Shown here: positions 19,507-29,054 of the stretch, one piece after another
Layout of the letters: each line of letters begins with the position of its first letter
Position numbering within the stretch: position 1 is the stretch's first letter
From: Chara braunii
Taxonomy: Eukaryota > Streptophyta > Charophyceae > Charales > Characeae
Reading direction: 5' to 3'
Assembly: GCA_003427395.1 (NCBI GenBank)
Contig: BFEA01000160.1
Coordinates: 230,567-276,539 of the forward strand
Length of the DNA: 45,973 bases
Program-made: the position numbers and the translations under genes
The notes under the pieces: generated by a model
Databases searched by the model: none
Seen by the model: only the letters and a program-made list of their open reading frames with translations
What the model was told of the DNA's origin: nothing

Positions 19507-20060
19507 CGCCAAAATTGGCGAAGGAGAAATGATTCTCCTCAGACCGGCTGATGAAGTGACCTGTCTGCTTGCAGATTCACTTATGCACCGAGCGTTGTTG
19601 GAGGGCGCACATCGGAAGGAGGATCGCGGGAAATCCAGCAGATCCAACAAGTCCAGCAACCTGCATCCACTGCTGCGCTGCCGGTCACTTATATCGTCGC
19701 TGGCAGTGGGAGCAGTGCTGTCCGGGCCAGCGACGTCCAAATGCATCCCGGGTGAGTTCCGAGGTCCCTTGGTCCCATTGAATCTCAACCAAACAGCCTA
19801 CAACCTCTGAAGTCCAACTGTTGGGTCCATGGTCTTGTTCTTGCCAAAATAGGTTGGGTCCTTTGAAGTTCAACCACCGAGACCATATTCTGTCGAGGGT
19901 GTCCAATGAATGTCGTAAAATGTCGTCGATGTCCGAAATCCAATGATGCGAAAAAAACGTGTGATTGAGGGAAGCGAGAATGACCTAAAAACTATTAGTA
20001 TGCGCAAATGGTAACTAAGAAGTTGAAAAGGCAACTGCGTGTAGTTGCAAGACAATTGCT
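19507..20060 (-). repeat. Split direct repeat A1 (outer 5' terminus)
   Basis: 554-bp partner of A2 (7007-7560). The shared blocks run from CGCCAAAATTG to GTTGCAAGACAATTG. Similarity stops sharply at 20060, where A2 meets B1. It therefore marks the left-hand end of the element in minus orientation. Confidence 0.88.
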
Positions 20061-20232
20061 ATGTACCATCCAACGACAAGCCAAGGACCGTTTCCATGCG
20101 GGCATACTCAAACCCTCCGTGCGTGTTGGACTCAAGTAAGCTTAGATTCTGCCGAAAATGTTTGTGCCTGAGGATGTTCTTAGAAGTTGCCGTGAGGATG
20201 CCCTTAAAAGTTGCCGTAGCTGAGATAAGAAG

Positions 20233-20278
20233 TGGTAGCTCTGTTGGTTAGAGCACTTGCATTGTAGGTCCGTGTCCG
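20233..20278 (+). other. tRNA-derived fragment (not a functional tRNA)
   Basis: TAGCTCTGTTGGTTAGAGC matches the consensus tRNA D-arm and internal A box at 18 of 19 positions. A poor B-box-like GGTCCGTGTCC follows at 20267. The A-to-B distance is about 13 bases too short for a tRNA, and no acceptor stem pairs. A truncated tRNA pseudogene or the head of a tRNA-derived SINE are the options. Confidence 0.45.
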
Positions 20279-20940
20279 AGCGGCCTCCATCCTCTTCTGC
20301 ACACGATCAGGCTGCTGTTAGATTGACACCCCAAACACTTGTCCCTTAGCCTGTTGCCGATGTGGTATTCACAGGGATTGTTAAGGGGGAGAGGTATTGT
20401 CCCATGAGGCGCCTATGGGGAGGGAGCACTTGCTTACAAGGGCATAGGGCCTTGTTCCACACCACTTCACTTCACTTGAAACTCGAGTGCAAAAGTGATA
20501 AAAAAATACCCAAGTCACGTTTCGTTCCAGTCAACCCTCGGGTCTGCCCTTGAAGTGAGCAGAAACCCGGACAATCGCCTTAGAAAAAGAAGAATAAACG
20601 GGGGGAAAAAAAACTATTGGGGGGGTCTACACGTACCTGCAGCGCCATTTTCAAGTGCAGCTCAAGTGTGCCCAGAGAGGTGACTTGAAAAATGGTAGGT
20701 TTGCCTGGGCCGCACTTGAGCCGCCCTTGAGCTTTTCCCACCCGTTCTCTAAACCCGAAAGCCTAATCACGGTTGGGCTGTGATTAACGAAATTCAAGGG
20801 CACCGGGGAACGATGTTGGGCAAGAAAACCTTGACTTTCACGTGGTGTTGAACGAGGCCCATAATCATGGAGGTTGGTGAGAGCCAATGTTGGGAGGGAG
20901 TGTGGATGAAGTTGCTCAAAGTTTTCGAAATGATTCAGCA

Positions 20941-21055
20941 ACCCCCAGGGATTGGGTTGGGCCGGTAGAAAAAAGTGAGCTCCTAAACGGGAAGGGTAAA
21001 TATGCACCTCTGAGGGAAGAGAGAGCTCCAAAGCAGAAACAGTAAAGGCCACAGA
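20941..21055 (+). repeat. Dispersed repeat R, copy 1
   Basis: CAACCCCCAGGGATTGGGTTGGGCC, GGGTAAAT-TGCA, CTCTGAGG-AAGAGAGAGCTCC and AG-CAGAAACAGTA recur in the same order at 41935-42030 and 42031-42127. Copy 1 lies just outside the 5' LTR of element 2, and the other two lie beyond its 3' LTR. Confidence 0.8.
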
Positions 21056-21126
21056 CCCAGGACTCATTGGGTATGGAATGAGTTAAATCCTTCCTTACTC
21101 GGAAACAATCAAAACCCCTTGCCAGT

Positions 21127-21487
21127 TGCAGCGGGCCTATATCTGCCCTGGCCTACAGCCAGGGCCTATTAGGCTATTTGCCTGTTCAGCCTGTGGGACT
21201 AGGTCGTGGCCTGACCCCATAGGCTGTGTGCTGTTTCAGTCCACTCCTGTCCTGCCCAGTACCACTATCGGTACCAGGCCAGTCTAGTCCAGTCCAATCA
21301 GTCCGCTCGGGGTATACCCCAGCTGCAGTCTGTTTTGTGCTCATTCTTCATTCTGCACGCTTTGGAGTACGTGCGTGTTGAGTCCCCGTCGGAGTTGTGT
21401 TGTCCCTTCCAACTCCATCTCGATCTCCGTATTGCTCGCCCCTTCGTCTTCATCCTAACGGACCGCCATCCGGGCAGGTCTGCCACA
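21127..21487 (+). repeat. 5' LTR of element 2
   Basis: 361 bp from TGCAGCGGGCC to GCCACA, matched at 41071-about 41430. Shared blocks include CTGCCCTGGCCTACA, CTATTTGCCTGTTC, GGCCTGACCCCATAGG, GTGTGCTGTTTCAGTCCA, TCGGTACCAGGCCAGTC and GGAGTACGTGCGTGTTGAGT. A short CCAGT-type tandem lies in its middle. The start with TG and end with CA fit LTR rules. Confidence 0.88.
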
Positions 21488-21488
21488 C

Positions 21489-21499
21489 TGGTATCAGAG
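21489..21499 (+). promoter_or_regulatory. Primer binding site (initiator Met-tRNA type)
   Basis: TGGTATCAGAG begins one base after the LTR's CA. This is the standard complement of the plant-type initiator methionine tRNA 3' end and primes minus-strand DNA synthesis. Confidence 0.85.
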
Positions 21500-21513
21500 A
21501 GGGAACGTTCCCC

Positions 21514-21729
21514 GCTCCCACCCACCACACCCCGTCCCTGTGCAAAAGCGGTGTAATCCCGATAGCGGGATTTTGGTCCTTTTGGGGGTGTTTTCGCAGC
21601 AAACTGGTGGGAAAAAGTGTCGCTCTCACCCACCACACCCCGTCACTGTGCAAAAGCGGTGTAATCCTGATAGTGGGATTTTGGCCGTTTTTTGGGTGTT
21701 TTCGCAGCAAACTGGCGGGAAAAGTGCAT
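21514..21729 (+). repeat. 108-bp tandem duplication in the element 2 leader
   Basis: CCCACCACACCCCGTC at 21521 recurs at 21629, followed in both by CTGTGCAAAAGCGGTGTAATCC, GATAG-GGGATTTTGG and GTGTTTTCGCAGCAAACTGG. Confidence 0.85.
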
Positions 21730-21860
21730 TTTGCGACAGTTCGCACGAAAAGAGAGAGTGTCGTCCGCCGCATGCGCGAGCGCCACGCGCCCACGCTGCC
21801 GCACCCCGCCCTGCTCCGCTCCACTCCCAGATTATATATATTCAGATCCGGGATGCATGT

Positions 21861-21942
21861 TGCTGCCAAGGTTTGAACCCAGGCAGCTGCTGGCCATGCG
21901 CGTGCATAGCCAATGCTATAACAAATTGGCTAAACTGTGTCC
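21861..21942 (-). other. tRNA-like sequence, possibly a SINE head
   Basis: Read on the minus strand, TAGCCAATTTGTTATAGC resembles a tRNA D-arm/A box and GGTTCAAACC is a good B box. They lie about 9 bases further apart than in a standard tRNA. The T-stem is imperfect and no clean acceptor stem forms. This is better read as a tRNA-derived repeat than a tRNA gene. Confidence 0.45.
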
Positions 21943-22161
21943 ATAACTTTGTAATGCGGGACGTTCATGCTGAACAGTTCCACACAAGCTATTTGCCCCC
22001 CCCTCCCCCTCCCCCTCCCCCCCCTCTCGGTCGGCGAACGGTGAGCAGGATAGCAGCAGGCAAGTTGTTATTTGTCCCCCCTCCCCCCCCGAACATCGTG
22101 GCTGCTGCTGCCTTCACACGCGGCCATCTGCAGTGCCACGTGGCAGCTTGCTGAGGACCTC

Positions 22162-22370
22162 GAAGACCCCCCTGGCTAGGGGGCTGCACTACAGGGAGAT
22201 CTAGGTGGCTGATCAAGATCTCAGCCCACCTAGATGATGGTGATGATGATGATGATGATGCTTTCTACTGTTCCACCAACACTTTGGCAGCAATGAAAAC
22301 CCCCTTGGCTAGGGGGCTGCGCATCAATGCAATTAGGGTGGTTGATCAAGATCTCAACCAACCCTTGATT
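22162..22370 (+). promoter_or_regulatory. Duplicated double-hairpin module in the element 2 leader
   Basis: Two copies 133 bp apart each hold a C-run/TGGCT/G-run hairpin (22167-22183 and 22300-22316) followed by a second hairpin (22200-22234 and 22334-22365). The second hairpins share the loop TCAAGATC, while their stems differ in a compensating way (GGCTGA/TCAGCC against GGTTGA/TCAACC). The location between primer site and gag is where retroelement packaging or dimerisation signals lie. That function is inference. A (GAT)n run at 22233-22260 lies between the copies. Confidence 0.6.
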
Positions 22371-22439
22371 ATTTTATTATTATTATTATTTTTTTTCTGC
22401 TGCAGCCGCAGACCGCCAACATCTTGAAGGCCAAGATCC

Positions 22440-23234
22440 AATGGATTTTGGTGACCTTGTTGCTCTTGGCCGCCCAAGAGCCTGGTATTATTTATCTCCA
22501 CTAACCTACTCTCCCACACCCCAATCTCTCTCTCCCCTATACCATCTCATCACTTCTTCTACCTCTACCCGTACTCCCCTCCCTCTTACCTCTCTCTTCA
22601 CTCATCTTCCACTATCGTTTTCTCCCCTTCACTCCCCACTCACAATCTTCTACTAATCTCTTTCACTTCTCTCTTACTCTTCTCATCACTTTCTCTCCCA
22701 TTCTCCCACCCTCCTCTCTCCCTTTCCTCCCCCAACTATAACCCAATCATCCACCCACCTTCCCCTTCAATCTTTTTTTCTTTCTCACCTATTTTTCTCT
22801 CTCTTCTCATCCCCAACTTTGATTTTTTCTGTTTTTTCTTCTTTGTCTTTCTCTTTGATTTAAAATTTCCTCTTTTCTCTAAAAGTCTGAATTATCTTCT
22901 CCCTCTACTTCTTTCTCATTTCTCTCATTTATTTTATTTTCATTTTTTATTTATTCTGAAAATTTGATTTTTTTTGCGGCACCTCTACATCTGTTTAGGA
23001 AGTTATTTCGGCTATCGGCGCACATTTTGACCCCGTGAAGGTAATGAAGTGCTGCCAATTTATTTTTTTTTCTCCCTACTTTCTCCTATCTTACTTAGTC
23101 TTTTTTTTTTTGACGGCACACTTCGACCCCATGGGGGTAACGAAATGCTAACGAAAGTTTTAAAAAATCCAACACTTAGTTTCTCTTCACTTTCCTCCAC
23201 CTCCTCATTTATTTATTTATTTTAAAATTATCGG
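22440..23234 (+). other. Pyrimidine-rich leader of element 2 (left part)
   Basis: A long C/T-rich, G-poor tract (22490-22960) precedes two copies of a GGC-ACA-TT-GACCCC-TG-GGTAA-GAA-TGCT motif near 23007 and 23113. No coding frame is convincing. The sequence is cut at 23234 by element 1 and resumes after 32668. Confidence 0.65.
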
Positions 23235-24430
23235 TGAGGATCTGGATCCTCGGCAGGCCTAAGGGGCCCTGATGCAGGTGTGCCCGCCCTAAGTGAAGGC
23301 GAGCCTAACAATTATCGAGAGACCCTCTGCTGTCAATTTCGTATTTGGGGTTCAGGCTGTTGCAACGCGCCAGTTGGTTGAGGGAAACACAGGCCGAGCA
23401 GCAAAGACGTTCCACGACCTTCCAGTCCTTTCCTGAAATGCAGCCTCTGGGCAAGAATCGCAGCCTCATACATAGACAGTTGGGAGACCCAACTGAACGA
23501 GGCCCAGTAACTGCAACAGAGGCACAACCTCCTGGGGCCTACGGGAGGCTTCTGGGTAGAGACCCAGACCAGCCAGGCCGTTGGGGGAAGTAGACTCTTT
23601 CCATATAGGAAAGAGCTCACTGCCTGGTCATTCATTCAAGCATTTGCATGCTAGCGGCAGCGCTGCTAGAGCGGACACTCGTGGGTTGCTGATGGCGCTG
23701 AGAGGCAAGGTGCAAGCATGTGCGGTCGTGTGTGAGTGAGGGCGCTGCTTGGTAGAGGCCCAGACCAGCCAGGCCGCCGGGGGAGGCAAACTCTTTCCAT
23801 AGAGGAAAGAGCTCGCTGACTTGTCATTCATTCAAGCACTTGCATGTTAGCGGAAACGCGGTTGGAGCGGACGCTCGTAGGTTGCTGCTGACACTGAGAG
23901 GCAAGGTGCAAGCACGTGCGGTCTTGTGTGAGTGAGGGCGCTGCTGAGGGCAACGCCATAGCCCAACCTCCATAGCTGGCTGGCTAGGGTTTGGACTACA
24001 GTGAGGCGTAGGAGTGGCCTTCGAGTGTATAGAGGGACGATATGGGTGAAAGTAAGGGGAGAGAGAGAAGGATGATGATGATGATGATGTGAGGGCACAT
24101 ACCTGGTATTGGTGATGCTCTGCATTGGGCGACATCTTCAAGTACTTCGTTGGCCATTCATGTCAACCGTTGCATTGTTAATTAGTAGGCAAACAATAGT
24201 TGTGTAGGAAGTAGGCTGGGCGCCGAGTGCCAAATAGGGAGAAGGGACTGGATTCTTATGTTGGTGGTGGTGAGAGCAAGCTCTCATTGACATTGGTTGT
24301 TAGTGCTACGAATCTCCATCGGTGTTATATTGGTGCAATGTTGCTTTTTGAACACTGAGATACTATCTGGTTTTCAATGTGATTGTGCATTCTGGATATT
24401 GTCATCTCGTTGTTGCTCATTTTCCTTGCA
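23235..24430 (+). repeat. 5' LTR of element 1 (1196 bp)
   Basis: It begins TGAGGATCTGG and ends CTCATTTTCCTTGCA, matching the 787-bp 3' LTR. It is about 409 bp longer because it carries a 196-bp internal tandem duplication (23552-23944) missing from the 3' copy. Other shared landmarks are GGCCTAAGGGGCCCTGAT, GCGCCAGTTGGTT, GGGCAAGAATCGCAGCCTCA, a (GAT)n run and GTGATTGTGCATTCTGGATA. Confidence 0.9.
23552..23944 (+). repeat. 196-bp tandem duplication inside the 5' LTR of element 1
   Basis: CAGACCAGCCAGGCC occurs at 23565 and 23761. The copies share CTCTTTCCATA-AGGAAAGAGCTC, TCATTCATTCAAGCA, GAGCGGAC-CTCGT and GAGAGGCAAGGTGCAAGCA in order. The 3' LTR resumes only at the GCTGAGAGGCAAGGTG part. 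Confidence 0.88.
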
Positions 24431-24432
24431 AT

Positions 24433-24446
24433 TTGGTATAAGAGAT
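24433..24446 (+). promoter_or_regulatory. Primer-binding-site-like sequence of element 1
   Basis: TGGTATAAGAG starts two bases after the LTR end. It differs from the initiator-Met-tRNA site TGGTATCAGAG at one base, by C to A. It is either a decayed site or a variant primer. Confidence 0.6.
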
Positions 24447-25441
24447 GGTTCGAACGACGCTTCGTTGATTCTTCGCAATAGTTGTTTGGTGCGTCGCATG
24501 AGGTGTGAGGCAGTAATAAGGCTTGGGCGTTGAACGATTGGAGGCCCAAGATCGTGTGGGCGCGCTAAGAAGCTATGTGATGACATTAGGGGTGTACGCT
24601 GGATGATGAGAGCTCGCTGATGTGAAATTTAAGCCGAGGTAAGACTGCATTCTGCTGTTGGTTGTGCCGAGGCAAAGACCAGTCATCGTAAATGCACATC
24701 AAGTTTTCTAGTGAGAAATTTGTGGTTGGGGGCAGCATTATGAGGTACGTTGCTCTCTTCCTTATCTGCCCTCTCCATTGCTTCTTACCATGAGGAAGTG
24801 AGTTCTGTCTTGAGAGTCCTCTCAATGTGAGGTGTCGCGAGCGCTCAACCTTGAGAGTCGACATTCTTCTAGGGCAGCAAGCTGGCGGGAGACGGGCGAA
24901 GCCTCTGAAGGGCCCTGGACGAAGCACTCGGGTCACGGTCACTATGCCAACCCGCTGGGACTAGTACACGCATGCTTTGTCGCAAGTCCTTGGTTCTGCT
25001 GCTGCGCAATAGAGGTCATGCATGGCATGCCAACCCTTCGAACAGACGCTTACCAGACCGTCTCTAAATATTTCTGGCGGGTTCCGGTGTTGAACCGTGA
25101 CTGTGATCGTCGTCCTGTTTGTGACGTTAAATAATTCTTGAGGACATTGGGGGTTGTCCTTAAACTACCTCTTGATCAACCATATCAAACCGGAAGTAGG
25201 GCTCGTTGCATGCGAGGGTAAACAATATGTAGGGGCTGGCAGGTTCGGCATAGACTTGAGGCATATGGGTGGGCCCGATTGCACACCTTCAGACATGCCA
25301 CTCAACCAGATGCTCAGGGCATTGACACAAAGTGACCACTCAAGAAGGATACAAGGAGAGGGGGGATTCCTATAACTGTTCGTTGTGACATTAATTAGAC
25401 AAACTGCCATCCAAAATACATCTTCATAGGTAAACTATTTT
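24447..25441 (+). other. Leader of element 1, left part
   Basis: Non-coding sequence between the primer site and the MITE insertion. No frame has a recognisable domain and I see no tandem repeat. Confidence 0.5.
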
Positions 25442-25965
25442 ACAACAGAAAAATTTCCTAGAATTAAATAATCATTCTATATTAAAATTACATTCTAAAT
25501 TTTAAATTTTCATTCCATCTTAAAAAATGTTACTCAAATTTTAAAATTTTCCTTCTTACTTGAAAAATTTCCTTCCAAGAATGGGGTATCCATTCTTATT
25601 TGAATTGCATGCTAGAGATGGAATGAAAGTCTGAACGAATTCATGAAATATTTTAATTGGATTGTCATTCTAAGTAAAGATTTTCAGTCATAAATAGGTT
25701 AATCCAATTTAAATTAGAAGATATTCGTTGTAGTATAATGAAAGTTTAATTAAAACATTTCATAAACTCGTCCAGACTTTCATTCCATCTTGAACAAATA
25801 GATGTAGTTGGAAGGGAAAACTCATATTTAGACGGGAACTTATCAAATAAGACTGGAAATTTTAGAATTGGACGAACATTGGAATGATAATTTATAAATA
25901 AGAAAGATTATTTATTTTTAGAATGTTTTTTCAACTTTCATTTCTCGTGGGAATTTTTCTGTTGT
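25442..25965. mobile_element. MITE-like foldback element, about 524 bp
   Basis: An AT-rich island whose two halves form a long imperfect inverted repeat. The ends ACAACAGAAAAATT and AATTTTTCTGTTGT are complementary, and an internal arm (about 25614-25655 against 25753-25795, containing GATGGAATGAAAGTCTG) pairs closely. ATTTT flanks both sides (25437-25441 and 25966-25970), a candidate 5-bp target duplication, although in AT-rich DNA it could be chance. It has no coding potential. Composition differs sharply from the host leader, which supports insertion. Confidence 0.72.
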
Positions 25966-26545
25966 ATTTTTGATTATTTAGTTGTACAGACTTGTTAACA
26001 ACTAATAGATAACTGCAAATAGGATAATACTTTCTTTGTTGCATTGCATTCTATATTAGACTAATTTAAAAATAAAACCGGTGTTACCTGTAGGACCTGA
26101 CATTAGCTGTTATTGACCACCTAAATGTTTCTCTCCAAGCTGACCGAAAATAGTTGTATATCACACTCGGTTGGGTGTCATGCTGATGTAGGATTTAGTG
26201 TGGATTCTAGTTTAGATCACACACATTGTAGCTCATGAGTGATGCAAGCAGCAGTGAGGAGGAGGGACGACTAGTGAAACCTTTTAGAGTCACTTGTAGA
26301 ACTGCTCTCAGTTGACCAATTACTTTCCCGAAGTTAAGACCAGGAGATACAAGGAGGCTGTGGAGAGAAGCTAGGGAGAGGGCGACATTGAGGAGGGTTA
26401 GGTCGGCATCAGCCACCTTAGAGGCTGCGATGGCTACCGCCTCCAGCACGTTATAGACCTCGTCCCAGGCTACTTCGTCAGGGGTCAGTCAAAGTGTTTC
26501 ATAGGTTTCCATTAGTTAGACTGTTGGCTTGCAAGTCAACCAACA
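25966..26545 (+). other. Leader of element 1, right part
   Basis: Sequence between the MITE and gag. An 80-codon minus-strand frame at 26207-26449 has Ala/Leu-rich composition and no domain. No other feature is seen. Confidence 0.45.
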
Positions 26546-28100
26546 AACTCAACTCACACTGGAGGATTATGAGATCCTCCAAGCAGACGCTCTTCACGAT
26601 AAGTTATAGTAGCAGTTGAGAGAGGCAGCAAAAAGAAGACAGAAAACAATACTGAGAAAAGCTAGACTTGGGAGTAGGAGACAACAACTAAATAAATTTA
26701 AAGCATTAGATGAGTCGACACTTGATCCCGCTATGCACGCGCTGCGTAACTTGCTTCTATGGGTGGCAGAAACGCAGGTTGTCCAACAGGAAGTGCTGAC
26801 TGAACTAGTGGCAGGCCAGAGACAAATTCTGGCTGCACTGCAGGCTCCTCGCCCAACGATGAGGCAGCCCCAGTATGCAGTAACTCCCCCCTCGGTTGCG
26901 GGTCCCTCAGTGACGTTGTCGTCGGCAGGGCCCTCTTTTTCTCCCATGTTTGGCATGCCCCCTCTAGGTGGTTTAGTTGCAATTAGTGCTCCGGTGCTTA
27001 GAGCTTCGTCAACACCATTAACGACGGTGACAACTACAGTGCTATTCTCAAGTCAGGCTCACGTTAGCACGCAGCAACCTGTCTCAGTGGCTATGCAACA
27101 ACTGCGACAAGCACCTGGGCAAATCAAACCCATGCATTGGATGCCCAAGATTCCCTTGTTGAGTCCTAAGCTCTTCTCTAGCGACAAGAAGAAGGACGAT
27201 GACTTGGACACCTGGGTGAGGACTGTGCCTACCTATGTGAGGCACAAACTCACAAGGCTAGAGCAGAAAGTTATAGTTGTTGCCTCCCTTTTAGAGGGAT
27301 CGGCAACACAATGTTTAAACAGGTTAGTGCAGCAGCAGGGCTACGGTCAGAACTTCGATGCCTGGGCTTAGGCTTAGACATTGGAAGACTTTGTACGGAC
27401 TGTGTACAACAAGTGGCATGACCCTCAAGGGGCTCAAAAGGCCACTGACGCGATCAACAATCTATGTTCCAAAAGGTACAGGACTGTACGCGAGGTCACA
27501 AACGCCGTAGAATGTCTAATCGTAGTACATGGTGTGCGATATGACCCGCGTGTACTCCTCACAAACTATTTGAGATGTTTGCCTACAGACGTCAAGAAGA
27601 AGTTGGCGAATGAGACCTATATCGACTAACATAGCTTCACTACTTTCAGCAAGAAAGCCTTAGATATAGAGGCTAAGCTTGGGTCCGCACATCAGGGTTA
27701 GACAAATGGTAGGAAGAAGAGACTTCCCCAAAACTGGAAGAAGAAAGGTCAACTCATGTTTGTCGCCCATGATGGTTAGGCAACTGAGATTGACGACTTC
27801 CCATGATGGTTAGGCAACATGATGGTTAGGGGATGAGACAGAGCAGGACGGGGCCAGCGAGACTTTGGATGGGGGAGTCGTGACGCCCAATAAAGAAAAG
27901 GTTAGGGGGACCGGGAAGCAGAAGGTAGGCTGGTCCAAGGGTTAGGGCGACCAAGGAACACCCGCATAGGTAAAACTTGGTTTACACTACGAGGTATGAC
28001 GAGACCGAGTTGCTAGGGGCAGGTGTATGAATTGTGGCAACTATGGCCACACGTCTAGAACTTGCCGAGGCAAGAAGGTCACAACGAAGGTAGTCTCACC
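26546..28100 (+). pseudogene. gag: Element 1 gag (capsid and nucleocapsid)
   Basis: A plus-strand frame is readable from about 26550 through 27630. It starts with a helical, probably coiled-coil segment (EAAKRRQKTILRKARL), then a Pro/Ser/Thr linker, then a retrotransposon Gag domain (IPLLSPKLFSSD, DLDTWVRTVPTYV, VVASLLEGSA, and DFVRTVYNKWHDP through LLTNYLRCLPTDVK). A canonical CCHC zinc knuckle follows at 28024-28065: C-x2-C-x4-H-x4-C, CMNCGNYGHTSRTC. In-frame stops include two TAG near 26607, TAG at 27369 and 27375, TAA near 27627 and TAG near 27700, several of which sit where Gln is likely. Gag packages the RNA into particles; this copy is dead. Confidence 0.82.
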
Positions 28101-28371
28101 AACAGTGGCGGGCTTATCTTTGAACCCTGGTAGTGTTTCTGCGAACACTTCGCAAGGAAACACCTCGGGCCAGTAGGAGTGTTAGCCGCTCTTACTCGTG
28201 CCGAAGCGGTAACGTTGCCTTCCCCACTTCAGGCGTTGGCTAAGGCTAGTAACCCATTCCTCGCCCCACAAACACATTCAGACCCACCGATGCTCTGTTC
28301 GAGAGATGTGTCTGAGTCCCTAAAAGAACTGCAGACTTAGTGATCGGGGAAGGACCCAAGGCTCTTGGGCG

Positions 28372-28818
28372 ATGATTAGTAAAGGTCCTAGGGGTGAACA
28401 TTTCGTGGTAGAGGTTGATGTAGGTGGCCGCAAAGTGGGTGCCTTTACAAACATGGGCTCTACACGAAACTTCATCAATCGTGCTTGTGTGGATATGTTG
28501 CGCTTAGGGGACCAAGTGCAGCGACTTAGCATATCTGTAGCATCAACATTAGCCAACAAGCACCTCATGGTTGTCCAGGACTATGTCACGGACGTACTCT
28601 GCACCTTCTCCTATGGAGAAAAAGAACTGAGATATAAAATCTCATTCCTTGTCAGCGACGAACTGCCATTTGACATGCTGCTAGGTATATACTACCTCGA
28701 GGTCGCTCAACCTCAGTTCGATTGGGATAGAAAGGTATTGATCCACAAGTTGCCCAATGGTAAAACCATTCGACTGCAAAAGTTCAAAGCTAGCAGCCTA
28801 GTGAGAAACTACGAGTGA
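28372..28818 (+). pseudogene. Element 1 aspartic protease
   Basis: A 148-codon frame with the retropepsin layout: a strand reading FVVEVDVGGRKVGAFTNMGS, where the active-site DSG has become NMG, then FINRACVDMLRLG, and the flap/dimer end LPFDMLLGIYYLE, which matches the usual DxLLGxDWL. The catalytic Asp is lost through a G-to-A type change, so it cannot cleave Gag-Pol. Spacer sequence follows to the RT. Confidence 0.8.
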
Positions 28819-29054
28819 ATGTGTGCATCTTCCTTCTATAACTACTATAAGCAGAATCGCGAGGAAGGCATGTATCTAGTCTTTGTCTTTGAGAAAGGGG
28901 AGGCCGTAAAATCACCCCCATAGATAGAATCAGTCGTCGCTCAGTATTCCGACCTTTTGGAGGAGCCCACAGGTATGGTGGAAAGGGAGGTAGTCCATGC
29001 AATTGAGGTTGTCCCAGGTAGTAAAGTACCTAGAGAGGACAAACCTACTATAGG

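Larger units (their letters stand above)
6877..20060 (-). mobile_element. Kangaroo/PAT-like tyrosine-recombinase retroelement (DIRS order)
   Basis: A 13,184-bp element read on the minus strand. It is bounded by split direct repeats in the order A1 (19507-20060), interior, B1 (7561-7659), A2 (7007-7560), B2 (6877-6975). The two A copies are both 554 bp and the two B copies both 99 bp, all in the same orientation. B1 abuts A2 exactly, which recreates the junction expected if the outer ends of B2 and A1 were joined in a circle. This is the published terminus type of PAT, Ngaro and Kangaroo elements. Inside are minus-strand gag-like frames, a DIRS-type RT and RNase H, and a plus-strand tyrosine recombinase. 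No integrase, aspartic protease or LTR is present. The element is decayed by stops and frameshifts and its middle is swollen by simple repeats. The closest architecture known to me is Kangaroo of Volvox. Confidence 0.85.
20061..21126. other. Spacer between two retroelements
   Basis: It holds a tRNA-like fragment (20233-20278), a dispersed repeat copy (20941-21055) and otherwise unassigned sequence. A 138-codon minus-strand frame (20651-21067) runs through the dispersed repeat and has no domain. Confidence 0.5.

Noticed and set aside
6877-20060. Ordinary LTR-retrotransposon reading of the A repeats
   Set aside because: An LTR pair would not explain the B-A-B arrangement at one end, and no primer site, polypurine tract, protease or DDE integrase accompanies the A copies.
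21127-21487. Solo LTR unrelated to the chromodomain element
   Set aside because: The matching LTR directly follows the chromodomain element's 3' region, a primer site follows this copy, and the leader motif is shared across element 1.
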